From assembly GCA_031292575.1 (NCBI GenBank), contig JARLGX010000017.1, positions 124,001 through 188,000 of the forward strand: 64,000 nucleotides of DNA, in the 5' to 3' direction. This DNA is from Paludibacter sp. GTDB taxonomy: Bacteria > Bacteroidota > Bacteroidia > Bacteroidales > Paludibacteraceae. The notes under the pieces are model-generated. The model did no database searches, had not been told where the DNA came from, and worked only from the letters and a program-made list of their open reading frames with translations. Shown in pieces: positions 16,410 through 25,158 of this stretch. How positions within the stretch are numbered: the stretch's first letter is position 1; the number at the start of each line of letters is the position of its first letter. The position numbers and the translations under genes are program-made.

Positions 16410-17351
16410 TCAGAGATTAGCTGCCATCCATTTACGCAAAACATCGGGCGATTTATTGCTTCTGCGGGCATAGTCGGCGAATTGATTTTCATCTATTTTG
16501 CCAATCATAAAGTATTTCGACTGAGGATGTGCAAAATACAATCCGCAAACCGAAGCATTCGGGAACATAGCTCCATTTTCGGTGAGTTCAATGCCTATTT
16601 CATTGAATTTCAGTAATGGTTCCAAGGCAAAAATAATGGATTGATCGGGTAGGGAAGGGTAGCCCACAGCCGGGCGAATGCCACTGTATTTGGTTTTGAG
16701 CATGTCTTTTATCGATAGAATTTCATCAGCAGCATAACCCCAATATTCTTTCCGCACTTTCCAGTGCAACCACTCGGCAGCAGCTTCAGCTAACCTGTCG
16801 GAAAGTGTTTTTGCCAAAATGGAATGATACACGTCATCGTCTTTTTCAAACGTTTCGGCATAAGCTTCCACACCTTGAATGGTGGTGGCAAATGCACCAA
16901 CATAATCGTCCTCGGGAGCTACAAAATCGGCCAGCGAGTAACAAAATCCATCGGTGGAAGGATGTTGTTGACGAAGTGTAGGAATGGTAATTGTTTGATT
17001 TGCTGATTTTATATAAATGTCATCGTCTTTTGCAAATCCTTCAAAAACACCAAAACTTGCATTTATATGTACAATTTTATCATCCAACATCTCGCGAAGC
17101 ATTTCCTGGGCATCTTTGAATAATTTCAGAGCCTCTTCAGCCTTGGGTCGCTCCTGGGGTAAAAATTGTTGCAACCAACCAACTTTACACGATTCACAAT
17201 CACACGCAGTTTCAATTCCTTCGTATTTGCCGGACATGCGCCAAGCCATGAAAAAAAATCCCCAATCGATAAAAGGAGCAATATCACGTAAATTGATATC
17301 TGTAAGTTGAATTAATCCAAGAGTAGTTGGTTTTGCAGGAATGTAGCTCAT
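16410..17351 (-). CDS. Stand-alone MetH reactivation (AdoMet-binding) domain protein
   Basis: 313 residues corresponding to the C-terminal activation module of cobalamin-dependent methionine synthase. Visible: [19 protein letters not shown] (the entry motif, usually YIDWTPFFxTW), [15 protein letters not shown] and the AdoMet-binding [12 protein letters not shown] (usually RPAPGYPACPDH). It should use AdoMet to remethylate oxidised cob(II)alamin on a separate MetH core, which is not in this window. A split MetH of this kind is known in Bacteroidota. A TATTTTTG box lies 62 bases upstream. Last residues end in KWMAANL. Confidence 0.88.
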   Translation of the reverse strand: MSYIPAKPTTLGLIQLTDINLRDIAPFIDWGFFFMAWRMSGKYEGIETACDCESCKVGWLQQFLPQERPKAEEALKLFKDAQEMLREMLDDKIVHINASFGVFEGFAKDDDIYIKSANQTITIPTLRQQHPSTDGFCYSLADFVAPEDDYVGAFATTIQGVEAYAETFEKDDDVYHSILAKTLSDRLAEAAAEWLHWKVRKEYWGYAADEILSIKDMLKTKYSGIRPAVGYPSLPDQSIIFALEPLLKFNEIGIELTENGAMFPNASVCGLYFAHPQSKYFMIGKIDENQFADYARRSNKSPDVLRKWMAANL

Positions 17352-17413
17352 TTTATATGTGTAGTGACGGGAGTGACCTGTCTGTGAAAAAAATGTTTAA
17401 TGGCATTAGAACG

Positions 17414-17421
17414 CAAAAATA
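17414..17421 (-). promoter_or_regulatory. -7 box of MetH-activation gene
   Basis: TATTTTTG on the minus strand, 63 bases before the ATG, between the gene and the tandem repeat. Confidence 0.4.
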
Positions 17422-17487
17422 CAGGAAAAAGTTGTAAGGTTGAGTTGTAAGGAATCATTTTACGCCCTCCCAAAACCTGTCATCAAA

Positions 17488-17662
17488 GGATGATTGACTG
17501 TTCATCCACTCGTTCGGTCAATTATCCTTGGATGACTGATTGTTCATCCGCTCGTTCGGTCAATCATCCAAGGATGCCCGGCTGTTCATCGCATCGTTGG
17601 ATCAATTATCCATGGATGACTAGTTGTTCATCCCCTCGTTGGGTCGTTCATCCAAGGATGAC
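17488..17662. repeat. 42-bp tandem repeat, four units plus a partial fifth
   Basis: Units at 17488-17529, 17530-17571, 17572-17613 and 17614-17655 all start GGATG and are exactly 42 bases long; a fifth begins at 17656. Units 1, 2 and 4 contain GGATGA-n8-TCATCC inverted arms, and unit junctions read ATCC-n2-GGAT. Because 42 is a multiple of three, the + strand is open and would give a 14-residue repeat (MTDCSSARSVNHPR and variants), but no promoter or family supports a gene. It lies between the dgt stop and the MetH-activation promoter. Confidence 0.85.
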
Positions 17663-17686
17663 GGAAAATATTAGCTGAGCAGTGGC

Positions 17687-19021
17687 TTAAAGGCTCGGGA
17701 TACTCATTCCCGTAATTTTCCGGTATAAATCCAACGCATAAATGTCCGTCATGCCTGAAATATAATCCAAAACGGCCATTATTTTTCCGTAAATCGTGGG
17801 ACTGTTCGTCTCGTATTGTTCGGGAATGCGCATCAAAAGTTGTTCTGAGTATGCTTTCTCAGGGCTTAAAACGGCTGTAACTAAATGTTCCAATAACGTA
17901 AGGATAATTTTGTAACCTGCCAGTTCCACGTCTAAGACTTCCGACGACCGATAGATTTTAGCGAAGGCAGTTTTCGAGCAACTTTCGTAGGCATTTGCAG
18001 AATGTTGCGGCAGCTTTTTGATAAGTGAGCCGATAAAAGTCCCATTCAGAATTGATTCTTCATTTTCAGCAAAAACAGCCGAACATTCGTCAATCAATTG
18101 CCCAATGACCGACGAGCGGAGATAGGCAATTTGCTCATTTACATCCGTCACCATGTTCATGGTTTCCTGACGGCGAATTTTTCTTTTGTCATCAAAAAAA
18201 TTCAAAAACAAATTCTTAGTTTCTTCCGAAGTCAGAATTTTAAGCTTGTGAGCATCCTCAATATCCATGATCTGGTAACAAATATCGTCGGCAGCTTCCA
18301 CCAAATAAACCAACGGATGACGGGCAAAACGCATTGGATTTTCAGGTGAGCGAGGGATTCCAAGTTCTTGAGCAATTTTTTCAAAGTCAGTTTTCTCTGA
18401 ATCAAAAAAACCGAATTTTTGTTTTCTCGAATCGGAATAAATTGACGCACACGGATATTTTACAATTGATGCCAGTGTACTGTAAGTTAGTACAAAACCG
18501 CCAGGACGGCGGCCATTAAATTGATGAGTCAACAACCGAAAAGCATTGGCATTTCCCTCGAAACAAATAATATCTTTCCACTCTTCGCCAGTCATTTGAG
18601 ACTTTAAATGTTGAACGTTTCCTTCCGAGAAAAAAGTAGCAATGGCCTTTTCGCCGGAATGTCCAAACGGCGGATTGCCCAAATCGTGAGCCAGACAAGC
18701 AGCCGAAACGATAGACCCAATTTCTTCCAGATAGGGTGTTTCGATATTCTTTATAGCTTTCAGTCGATGAGCCACATTCACACCCAACGAACGCCCGACA
18801 CAGGCTACTTCCAAACTATGTGTCAACCTATTGTGCACAAACACACTTCCCGGAAGCGGAAACACCTGCGTTTTGTTTTGTAATCTTCTGAACGGTGCCG
18901 AGAAAATCAGTCGGTCATAATCCCGTTGAAATTCGCTCCGGTCATCATCACGCTTTTCGTGATAGGCTTCCAGACCGAAGCGCTTGGTTGATAAAAGTTG
19001 GGTCCAGTTCATGGTATTCAC
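17687..19021 (-). CDS. dgt: Deoxyguanosinetriphosphate triphosphohydrolase-like protein
   Basis: 444 residues, HD superfamily. Metal-binding residues are in NRLTHSLEV (H), CLAHDLGNPPFGHSGEKAI (HD) and VEAADDICYQIMDIEDA (D). N-terminal DRSEFQRDYDRLIFSAPFRRLQNKTQV is typical of the Dgt family. It hydrolyses dGTP (or other dNTPs) to the nucleoside and triphosphate. A second ATG three codons in (19012) is an equally good start. It is the second gene after the YgjP-type peptidase (5-base gap). Confidence 0.92.
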   Translation of the reverse strand: MNTMNWTQLLSTKRFGLEAYHEKRDDDRSEFQRDYDRLIFSAPFRRLQNKTQVFPLPGSVFVHNRLTHSLEVACVGRSLGVNVAHRLKAIKNIETPYLEEIGSIVSAACLAHDLGNPPFGHSGEKAIATFFSEGNVQHLKSQMTGEEWKDIICFEGNANAFRLLTHQFNGRRPGGFVLTYSTLASIVKYPCASIYSDSRKQKFGFFDSEKTDFEKIAQELGIPRSPENPMRFARHPLVYLVEAADDICYQIMDIEDAHKLKILTSEETKNLFLNFFDDKRKIRRQETMNMVTDVNEQIAYLRSSVIGQLIDECSAVFAENEESILNGTFIGSLIKKLPQHSANAYESCSKTAFAKIYRSSEVLDVELAGYKIILTLLEHLVTAVLSPEKAYSEQLLMRIPEQYETNSPTIYGKIMAVLDYISGMTDIYALDLYRKITGMSIPSL

Positions 19022-19025
19022 CTCG

Positions 19026-19733
19026 TTATTGTGGCATATGATAGTTTTTCAATTCAGCTCGTAATTCCTTGCTTTTCCCGTCAGTCACTTTGTCTAACCA
19101 TTGCCAGAATTTATCGCCGTGATTCATTTCCCGTGTATGGCAAAGCTCGTGAAGGATTACATAATCTATTAAATGAGCTGGAAGCAACATTAAATAAAAG
19201 GACAAATTTATACTTTTCTCGCGGGAGCAACTTCCCCAACGCGTTTTGCTTGACTGAATTTTTACTTTTGTAAATACAAAACCAAATTTTTGTGACAATT
19301 GTTTCGTCCGGTCAGGCAAAAGCCGTTTAGCTTCTTTCTGAAGGAAGTAATTTATTCCGTTCCAGAAAAATTGTTGGCTTTCAATTGTTGAGCAATCCGT
19401 TCCAATAGGAAATTCTATATTTAACGTGCTGTTTTTTAGTCCAAAATAAATATTCTTTCGCGATACAGGTTTTGCTTCGACAACGAATGTAAGTGTTTGT
19501 AACCGGGTATTTTCATCAATAATTATATTCCGGTTTTGTAACCCTTTTTCGAGTTTCTCTTGCTTCTGAATTAATTTTTCACGAATAGAATCTATAAATT
19601 TCAACGCTTCTTTTTCTGTAGCATTAGAAGGTAAAGTTACTTTCAAGCCTGAACTTAAAATTCGCACACGAATATGTTTTGAGCGCTCGTTACGAACGAA
19701 TTCTATAGTTCCTAATTGGGCATCTGAATGCAT
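19026..19733 (-). CDS. YgjP-type metal-dependent hydrolase (DUF45, M48-like)
   Basis: 235 residues from ATG 19733 (MHSDAQLGTIEFVRNERSKH). A longer frame to 19784 is rejected because the promoter box TACCTTTG lies at its start. The zinc motif VILHELCHTREMNHGDKFW (HExxH with a third ligand) and the preceding RWGSCSREKSINLSFYLMLL are the family signature. The substrate is unknown; homologues are often annotated as SprT/M48-like peptidases. It is co-transcribed with dgt. Confidence 0.88.
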   Translation of the reverse strand: MHSDAQLGTIEFVRNERSKHIRVRILSSGLKVTLPSNATEKEALKFIDSIREKLIQKQEKLEKGLQNRNIIIDENTRLQTLTFVVEAKPVSRKNIYFGLKNSTLNIEFPIGTDCSTIESQQFFWNGINYFLQKEAKRLLPDRTKQLSQKFGFVFTKVKIQSSKTRWGSCSREKSINLSFYLMLLPAHLIDYVILHELCHTREMNHGDKFWQWLDKVTDGKSKELRAELKNYHMPQ

Positions 19734-19773
19734 AATATCTGAAAAAACGAATAAAATATTTTGTTGAACAGCA

Positions 19774-19781
19774 CAAAGGTA
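19774..19781 (-). promoter_or_regulatory. -7 box of ygjP-type gene / dgt operon
   Basis: TACCTTTG on the minus strand, 41 bases before ATG 19733. It overlaps the start of a longer ORF and therefore argues against it. Confidence 0.55.
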
Positions 19782-19825
19782 CATTTTTTTCAGGCAAAAA
19801 ATGGGTGTTTATTGCCTGAAAGGAA

Positions 19826-19833
19826 TAACTTTG
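19826..19833 (+). promoter_or_regulatory. lolD -7 box
   Basis: TAACTTTG followed by CATAAA, 28 bases before ATG 19861; it decides the lolD start. Confidence 0.5.
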
Positions 19834-19860
19834 CATAAAATTTTAGAATCAGCTTTGAAA

Positions 19861-20535
19861 ATGATAAAAGCAAAAAACATACATAAGAGTTTTGGTGAAC
19901 TGGAGGTACTCAAAGGCGTCGATTTGTTTGTGAGCAAGGGTGAAATTGTTTCAATAGTTGGACCAAGTGGTGCAGGAAAAACTACTTTGCTTCAAATACT
20001 TGGCACGCTGGATAAACCGAATATGGGTGAAGTACTGGTTAATGGAATTGATTTTAGTAAGTTGAACGAGAAAGAATTAGCCGCCTTCCGCAACAAACAT
20101 ATTGGCTTTATTTTTCAGTTTCATCAACTACTTCCTGAATTTACTGCCCTTGAAAATGTGATGATTCCAGCGTTGATTGCAAGGAAAGATAACAAAAAAA
20201 CAGCTCAAAAAGCCAAAGAAATTCTTACTTATTTACAACTTGCCGATAGGATGGAACATAAACCATCGGAGCTTTCGGGTGGAGAAAAACAGCGTGTAGC
20301 CGTGGCTCGTGCGCTGATTAATGACCCGGGACTTATTTTAGCTGATGAACCTTCCGGCAGCTTGGATACAAAAAACAAAGAAGAGTTGCATAAACTGTTA
20401 TTTGATTTACGCGATAAATTTGGCTTAACTATCGTAATTGTTACTCACGATAAAGAATTAGCCGCCTTGTCCGACAGAGTGATACAAATGAAAGATGGAG
20501 TTATTAAATTAACGGTTGACAATGGACAAGGATAA
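19861..20535 (+). CDS. lolD: ABC transporter ATPase, LolD type
   Basis: 224 residues from ATG 19861 ([20 protein letters not shown]); the longer frame from 19801 contains the promoter. Walker [13 protein letters not shown], signature [16 protein letters not shown], Walker [13 protein letters not shown] and the H-loop VTHDKEL are complete. Length and the motif around [20 protein letters not shown] match LolD, the ATPase that drives lipoprotein release from the inner membrane with LolCE. No lolC/E lies beside it, so partners are elsewhere; a related MacB-type ATPase cannot be excluded. Confidence 0.85.
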   Translation: MIKAKNIHKSFGELEVLKGVDLFVSKGEIVSIVGPSGAGKTTLLQILGTLDKPNMGEVLVNGIDFSKLNEKELAAFRNKHIGFIFQFHQLLPEFTALENVMIPALIARKDNKKTAQKAKEILTYLQLADRMEHKPSELSGGEKQRVAVARALINDPGLILADEPSGSLDTKNKEELHKLLFDLRDKFGLTIVIVTHDKELAALSDRVIQMKDGVIKLTVDNGQG

Positions 20536-20585
20536 ATCTTATGCCATTTGCTTTGCAGATAAAAATACTTTTAGTAAAAATTAGT

Positions 20586-20616
20586 ACCGCCAAATTAATT
20601 CGTGGCGGTTTTTTTA
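20586..20616 (+). terminator. lolD terminator
   Basis: accgcca (20586-20592) pairs with tggcggt (20603-20609), followed by seven T. A textbook intrinsic terminator 50 bases past the stop. Confidence 0.9.
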
Positions 20617-21030
20617 TAAAAATGAACAAGACCAATCCAACCGTTCACCTATCAAAAGCGAACATATTAAGCGTTATTTGTTAATTACAGTAACTTGGTT
20701 ATTGTAACTTAGTTATTTAATCCTCGAAATTTGACGTAAGAACTACATTTTGCAAATTAATTAACTAATATAGATTAAACTTATCATGATAGCATTCGTC
20801 TATAAAAGATAGTCGTTTTAAAAATAGATCTTTCAATAATTACGATTGAGATATATTTTTAATTTTTTTCAAAACCGGAGTAGTGGTAATGTAGTTATTG
20901 TTTGTCTTATGGGTAGAAAAGCGAGTAAATTCTATCTACAATTAACGGTTAATCTAAGTTGAGAATATTGACAATTTATAAAGGAGAGCAAAAAAATTGA
21001 GATTTCTTTCAAATAAAAATAATGATAAGC
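20617..21030. other. AT-rich stretch with no recognisable feature
   Basis: No frame with coding character, no clear hairpins and no convincing promoter on either strand. It separates the lolD terminator from the candidate small RNA. Confidence 0.5.
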
Positions 21031-21103
21031 AAAAAAAGAGCGGTCGGGAAACTACTCCTGATCGCTAATTTTGTTTAATGCGTCTACGCAAACAGTAAGA
21101 AAG
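21031..21103 (-). ncRNA. Candidate small RNA, two hairpins and terminator
   Basis: Promoter TATCTTTGCATCG (minus, 21104-21116) is followed by about 73 nt with a small hairpin TGCG-TAGA-CGCA. The transcript ends in a terminator AGCGATCAGGA … TCCCGACCGCT (21039-21066, G-U tolerant) plus a T-run (21031-21037). There is no ORF. Same promoter extension as the candidate at 13996-14145, but the transcribed bodies differ. Confidence 0.5.
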
Positions 21104-21108
21104 CGATG

Positions 21109-21116
21109 CAAAGATA
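21109..21116 (-). promoter_or_regulatory. Small-RNA promoter -7 box
   Basis: TATCTTTG with downstream CATCG, identical to 14138-14145 and its extension. No clean -33 at 19-20 bases. Confidence 0.5.
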
Positions 21117-21289
21117 ATTTTAGATTCAAAAAAGATACTTTCAAAATGGCTAAACAATAGAGTTTGCTTAACTGTTTGTTTTTCATCATATTTACCTATG
21201 AATTAAACCAAACAAAATCTATTCTTACTATTATTTTTATCAAAACAGGAAAATTACAGCGTTTATTTGTTTGATAATCATTAGTTGTA

Positions 21290-21364
21290 TGGTAGTCCCG
21301 CCGGGAATCGAACCCGGATCTAGTGTTTAGGAAACACTTGTTCTATCCATTGAACTACAGGACC
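21290..21364 (-). tRNA. tRNA-Arg (CCT)
   Basis: Complete cloverleaf on the minus strand: acceptor GGTCCTG/CGGGACT (G1-U72 wobble), anticodon arm AGTGT-TTCCTAA-ACACT with anticodon CCT, T arm CCGGG-TTCGATT-CCCGG, discriminator A and encoded CCA (21290-21292). tRNA-fMet in this window has no encoded CCA. No coding genes lie from here to 21521. Confidence 0.95.
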
Positions 21365-21379
21365 TTTTTTTGAGTGGCA

Positions 21380-21387
21380 CAAAATTA
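21380..21387 (-). promoter_or_regulatory. tRNA-Arg -7 box
   Basis: TAATTTTG on the minus strand, 15 bases before the tRNA 5' end. Confidence 0.5.
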
Positions 21388-21521
21388 CATTTTTTTGCCG
21401 AGATATAAAACTCTGACTTGTAAATATGCACAAGAGAGAACTGAAGAACGAAAATCAGGCTCTTGTTTGTTGACTAAAAATTTGATGTAATGCTATCCTG
21501 TAACAAATTAGGTGATTATTT

Positions 21522-22649
21522 ATGAACGAGAATATTATCAAGAACATTTGTTTTTTTAATAGCGTAAAGTTTTGGGGTGGAGGTGAGAAACTTCATTTAG
21601 AATATGCAGTGGAGTTTAAAAAGAAAGGGTACAATATCATTTTGGCCGCCGCAAAAAATTCACCCTTATCTGAAAAAGGTTTCCAACACGACATTCAAAT
21701 ACTTCCGGTTTCTGTTGGAAATCTATCTTTTTTGAACTTGTTTAAGATAATCAGACTTGTTCGATTCTACAAAAGCGAAAACATCGATACAGTTATATTT
21801 TCAACATCTCACGATTTAAAATTAGGAAGTATTTCTGCAAAATTAGCCGGAGTAAAGAATATAGTTTACCTTCGTGGCTTAGCCGTTCCAATCAGAGCTA
21901 ATTTTATAAATTTCATCATTTTAAACCATATATTGACACATATAGTTGCAAACTCAGATGAGACAAAAAAGAGGATTCTTCAAAATTTCGGAAAACGTAT
22001 CGATGAGGATAAAGTAAAAACCATTTATCATGGTATTGATATAGCGGTTCCAAACTTTAAAGCTAATAAATTGGACGAAATTGCCACAAAAGGGCGAGGT
22101 GTTATTTTGGGCAATGCCGGCAGACTTACTCCTCAAAAAGGGCAAAAATTTCTTATAGAGATAGCTAAAAAGTTAAAAGATAAGAATATAGAATTCACCT
22201 TATTCATTGCCGGAACAGGAGAATTACAAAACGAGTTGAAATTGTTGATTGAAACGCTTAATCTTCAGAAAGAAGTTATTTTACTTGGTTTTGTAAAAGA
22301 CATGGATGGTTTCATGAATTCAATTGACGTATTTCTACTTACATCATTGTGGGAAGGTTTTGGTTATGTTTTAGTTGAGGCAATGATAAAATCTAAGCCT
22401 GTATTAGCTTTTGATCTATCAAGTAATCCCGAAATTATTACTGCGGATAAAACCGGCTATCTTATAAATTACCCTGATTTGGATTTATTTGTGCAAAAAG
22501 CAGAAGTATTAATCACGGATGAGTCTTTACGGAAACAATTAGGTGAGAATGGTAAAGAAAGCGCAATAAAGAGGTTTAATCTCATTGACAGGATAACTGA
22601 GTTTGAGTATTATTTGCTTGGGAAAGATTTTACCAACAATGAGAATTAA
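21522..22649 (+). CDS. GT4-family glycosyltransferase
   Basis: 375 residues, GT-B fold. The N-terminal half has FWGGGEKLHLEYAVEFKKKG (donor/acceptor loop). The C-terminal half has NAGRLTPQKGQKFLIEIAKK, VILLGFVKDMDGFMNSIDVF and LLTSLWEGFGYVLVEAMIKS, the E-x7-E-like sugar-nucleotide site. It transfers a sugar to a lipopolysaccharide or glycan chain at the cytoplasmic face; donor and acceptor cannot be read from sequence. It is the first of a short + strand operon with the GT2 gene 29 bases on. Confidence 0.88.
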   Translation: MNENIIKNICFFNSVKFWGGGEKLHLEYAVEFKKKGYNIILAAAKNSPLSEKGFQHDIQILPVSVGNLSFLNLFKIIRLVRFYKSENIDTVIFSTSHDLKLGSISAKLAGVKNIVYLRGLAVPIRANFINFIILNHILTHIVANSDETKKRILQNFGKRIDEDKVKTIYHGIDIAVPNFKANKLDEIATKGRGVILGNAGRLTPQKGQKFLIEIAKKLKDKNIEFTLFIAGTGELQNELKLLIETLNLQKEVILLGFVKDMDGFMNSIDVFLLTSLWEGFGYVLVEAMIKSKPVLAFDLSSNPEIITADKTGYLINYPDLDLFVQKAEVLITDESLRKQLGENGKESAIKRFNLIDRITEFEYYLLGKDFTNNEN

Positions 22650-22678
22650 CTTTATTGTTAGTTTAAAGAAGATTGTTT

Positions 22679-23419
22679 ATGCATAAAATAAGCGCTGTAA
22701 TTATTACTTACAACGAAGAATTAAGGGTTCGAAGAACACTGGAATCTGTAAAATGGTGTGATGAAATTATTGTAGTAGATTCATGTAGCACGGATAAAAC
22801 AGTGGATATCTGTAATGAATATTCCAACTGCAAAGTTTATTCGCAACCTTTTCTGGGATATGGACTACAAAAAAAATTTGCAGTGGATCAAGCTACAAAT
22901 AATTGGGTAATATCAATCGATGCTGATGAGGTGATGACAGATGCATTAATTAAAGAAATAAAAATGCTCTTAAACAAACCCGTTCTTTCAATCTCAGGGT
23001 TTTATATACCACTCAAACTTGTATTTATGAATAAGGAATTTAAATACGGGAATGTAAAAAAGCTATGTTTGTTTGATAAAACCAAAGGAAATTTCGATTC
23101 ACAAAATTTACATGAAGTGGTTCACGTATCTGGAAAAACAATAAAACTTAGACGTAAGATTCTCCATTACAGTTATAAAGACATTCATCATTACATTTCA
23201 AAAATGAATGATTATACAACTATATATGCAAAAGAAAGGTCTAAAAATGGAAAACGTGTCAGTAGAACAATGTCAATTTTTAGATTTTCATTTGAATTTA
23301 CAAAACAATATTTCTTAGAATGTAATTTTTTAAACGGATATGCAGGTTTTGTATGGTCGATTTTATCTTCATCTTATGTCTTTGTAAAATTAGCAAAACT
23401 TCATGAAATTAACTCGTAG
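22679..23419 (+). CDS. GT2-family glycosyltransferase, WaaE/KdtX-like
   Basis: 246 residues from ATG 22679 (MHKISAVIITYNEELRVRRT; a TTG six bases up is not needed). GT-A features: IITYNEE, the nucleotide site DEIIVVDSCSTDKTVDI, and the DxD-type VISIDADEVM. Length and the conserved lHYSYKDIHHYISKMNDYTTIYA segment match the small lipopolysaccharide-core beta-glucosyltransferases (WaaE/KdtX type). It follows the GT4 gene closely, consistent with outer-core synthesis. Specificity is inference. Confidence 0.85.
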   Translation: MHKISAVIITYNEELRVRRTLESVKWCDEIIVVDSCSTDKTVDICNEYSNCKVYSQPFLGYGLQKKFAVDQATNNWVISIDADEVMTDALIKEIKMLLNKPVLSISGFYIPLKLVFMNKEFKYGNVKKLCLFDKTKGNFDSQNLHEVVHVSGKTIKLRRKILHYSYKDIHHYISKMNDYTTIYAKERSKNGKRVSRTMSIFRFSFEFTKQYFLECNFLNGYAGFVWSILSSSYVFVKLAKLHEINS

Positions 23420-23455
23420 AGGAGCAGGCTATAACAATGAAACACGTCCATTATT

Positions 23456-24088
23456 ATGAGTAAAAATAAATTCTTCGTAGTTTGGGAAGGCAAAGAACCA
23501 GGCATTTACCGTTCATGGGATGAATGCAAGCGTCAGATTCACGGGTTTGAAGGTGCTATTTATAAAGGTTTTGCAACTGAAGCTGAAGCACGTGAAGCGA
23601 TGGTTTCGCCTTGCTGGGACTATATTGGTAAAAATGCAAAAGCAAAAAAACCAACCAAAGACGAAATTGACAAATTTGGAACACCGAATTTTGAAAGTCT
23701 TTCGGTAGATGCCGCTTGTAGCGGTAATCCCGGAGTGATGGAATATAGAGGAGTTTATACTAAGACCGGTGAAGAACTATTTCGCCAGGGACCCTTTAAA
23801 GAAGGAACTAATAATATCGGTGAATTTCTGGCATTGGTTCATGGGTTGGCTTTGTTGAAACAAAAAAACAGTCCCCTACCAATTTATACTGATAGTATTA
23901 CTGCATTAGCGTGGGTAAATGCTAAGAAGGCTAAGACAAAATTGGAAAAGAATGATAGCAATGCTGTTCTTTTTGATTTGATTTCCAGAGCTGAAACATG
24001 GCTAAAAAATAATGAATATAGTACCAAAATAGTGAAATGGGAAACTTCTGTTTGGGGTGAAATACCAGCTGATTTTGGACGAAAATGA
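23456..24088 (+). CDS. rnhA: Ribonuclease H with N-terminal viroplasmin-like domain
   Basis: 210 residues. Residues 4-48 (KFFVVWEGKEPGIYRSWDEC … GAIYKGFATEAEA) form the caulimovirus viroplasmin-like hybrid-binding domain. Residues 72-208 form RNase HI with catalytic residues in SVDAACSGNPG (D), NNIGEFLALVHGL (E), IYTDSITALAW (D) and IPADFGRK (D). It degrades RNA in RNA-DNA hybrids. The hybrid-binding domain is common in Bacteroidota enzymes. It ends convergently 47 bases from the next glycosyltransferase, with no clear terminator. Confidence 0.93.
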   Translation: MSKNKFFVVWEGKEPGIYRSWDECKRQIHGFEGAIYKGFATEAEAREAMVSPCWDYIGKNAKAKKPTKDEIDKFGTPNFESLSVDAACSGNPGVMEYRGVYTKTGEELFRQGPFKEGTNNIGEFLALVHGLALLKQKNSPLPIYTDSITALAWVNAKKAKTKLEKNDSNAVLFDLISRAETWLKNNEYSTKIVKWETSVWGEIPADFGRK

Positions 24089-24135
24089 AAGGAACTTAAA
24101 GGTTTTTCCCGTTTCGGCAAATTGATATTAAGATT

Positions 24136-25041
24136 TCAAAATCCTTTCTTTAAATGTTTTGGGACATTAAACAACCGAATAAAGAAAATACGAATTCGCA
24201 AAAATCTTGCTGCCCTCTTAAAATTAATTATGTTCGCAAAATAGATAATTTCTGATTTAATTTCTTCCACATCAAATCCTTTTCGAACCATTTTCTTTAT
24301 TAATTTATACAGCATTTTTTGCTCTGTTTCCATGATATCATCACGTTCTTTTTGCGTGACAGAATTACCAATTATTGGAAGATGATTTTCAAATTTCTTA
24401 AATATTTGGATTAAATTTCTAAAATAATGAATATCAGTTTTTCCGCGGGAAAGATGCTCTATGAGAATATTATAAATAACATAATTCTGATAACCTTGCA
24501 TTACAGCTTGCATAGTAATGTCATAATCATATCCATGAAAACCTTTCAAATTTTGGTCGAAATGAATTTTTAGCATAAGCTCCCTTCGCATACACAGAAA
24601 GACTCCATCTAATGTTATTGTGGAATGTCTTAGTTCATTATAGCTCGGTGGTTTTTGAACGTGTATAGTTGGTTCTTTTCCATTCTTGTCTGATTGAATC
24701 ACGTTCATAAGAGGATTAAAAATTGAAGACCACACAGCGGGTACACGAGTAACTAAATCAACGCCTGCAAGTCCAATAATCCCTGTTTCAGTATTCTGAA
24801 GATGTGTTATTACCTTTTCACCCCAGTTTGGAGTGTAAAAAATTACATCTTCATGCACAAAACACAGATAAGGATATTTGCTCTTTTCGTAACCAGCATT
24901 ATACGCCGAAAAAATACTATAAAGATTCTCTGAATTATCGATTGGAATAATCTCATAATCCACACCAACTGTTTTCGAGATATTTTCAACAAAAACATTT
25001 TGCAATGTTGTGCTTCTTGAACAGATAATTATAGAAAGCAT
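24136..25041 (-). CDS. Glycosyltransferase-like protein, GT2 superfamily
   Basis: 301 residues. N-terminal GT-A fold: LSIIICSRSTTLQNVFVENI, IIPIDNSENLYSIFSAYNAG, then YLCFVHEDVIFYTPNWGEKV carrying the acidic HED metal site, and LDGVFLCMRRELMLKIHFDQ. Basic C-terminus. It looks like the Glyco_tranf_2_5-type family rather than a classical GT2. It lies last in the minus-strand glycan cluster, separated from the previous gene by 117 bases holding its own TATGTTTG promoter box. Confidence 0.78.
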   Translation of the reverse strand: MLSIIICSRSTTLQNVFVENISKTVGVDYEIIPIDNSENLYSIFSAYNAGYEKSKYPYLCFVHEDVIFYTPNWGEKVITHLQNTETGIIGLAGVDLVTRVPAVWSSIFNPLMNVIQSDKNGKEPTIHVQKPPSYNELRHSTITLDGVFLCMRRELMLKIHFDQNLKGFHGYDYDITMQAVMQGYQNYVIYNILIEHLSRGKTDIHYFRNLIQIFKKFENHLPIIGNSVTQKERDDIMETEQKMLYKLIKKMVRKGFDVEEIKSEIIYFANIINFKRAARFLRIRIFFIRLFNVPKHLKKGF

Positions 25042-25137
25042 AAATAAAATTATTTATTTCTCTTTTGGAGTACAGATTATGATTTAAAATCAGAAAAGGA
25101 TGAATGAATTTAGACATACTACACATTAATTGATATA

Positions 25138-25145
25138 CAAACATA
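25138..25145 (-). promoter_or_regulatory. -7 box of the 24136-25041 glycosyltransferase
   Basis: TATGTTTG on the minus strand, 97 bases before the ATG, in the only sizeable gap of the glycan operon. Confidence 0.4.
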
Positions 25146-25158
25146 ATCTTAAAAAATG

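Noticed and set aside
17490-17678. 62-codon ORF through the 42-bp repeats, or a CRISPR array
   Set aside because: Openness follows from the period being a multiple of three. There are no unique spacers between conserved repeats, so it is not a CRISPR array; kept as a tandem repeat.
21954-22145. 63-codon minus-strand ORF in the GT4 gene
   Set aside because: Shadow of a well-conserved glycosyltransferase.
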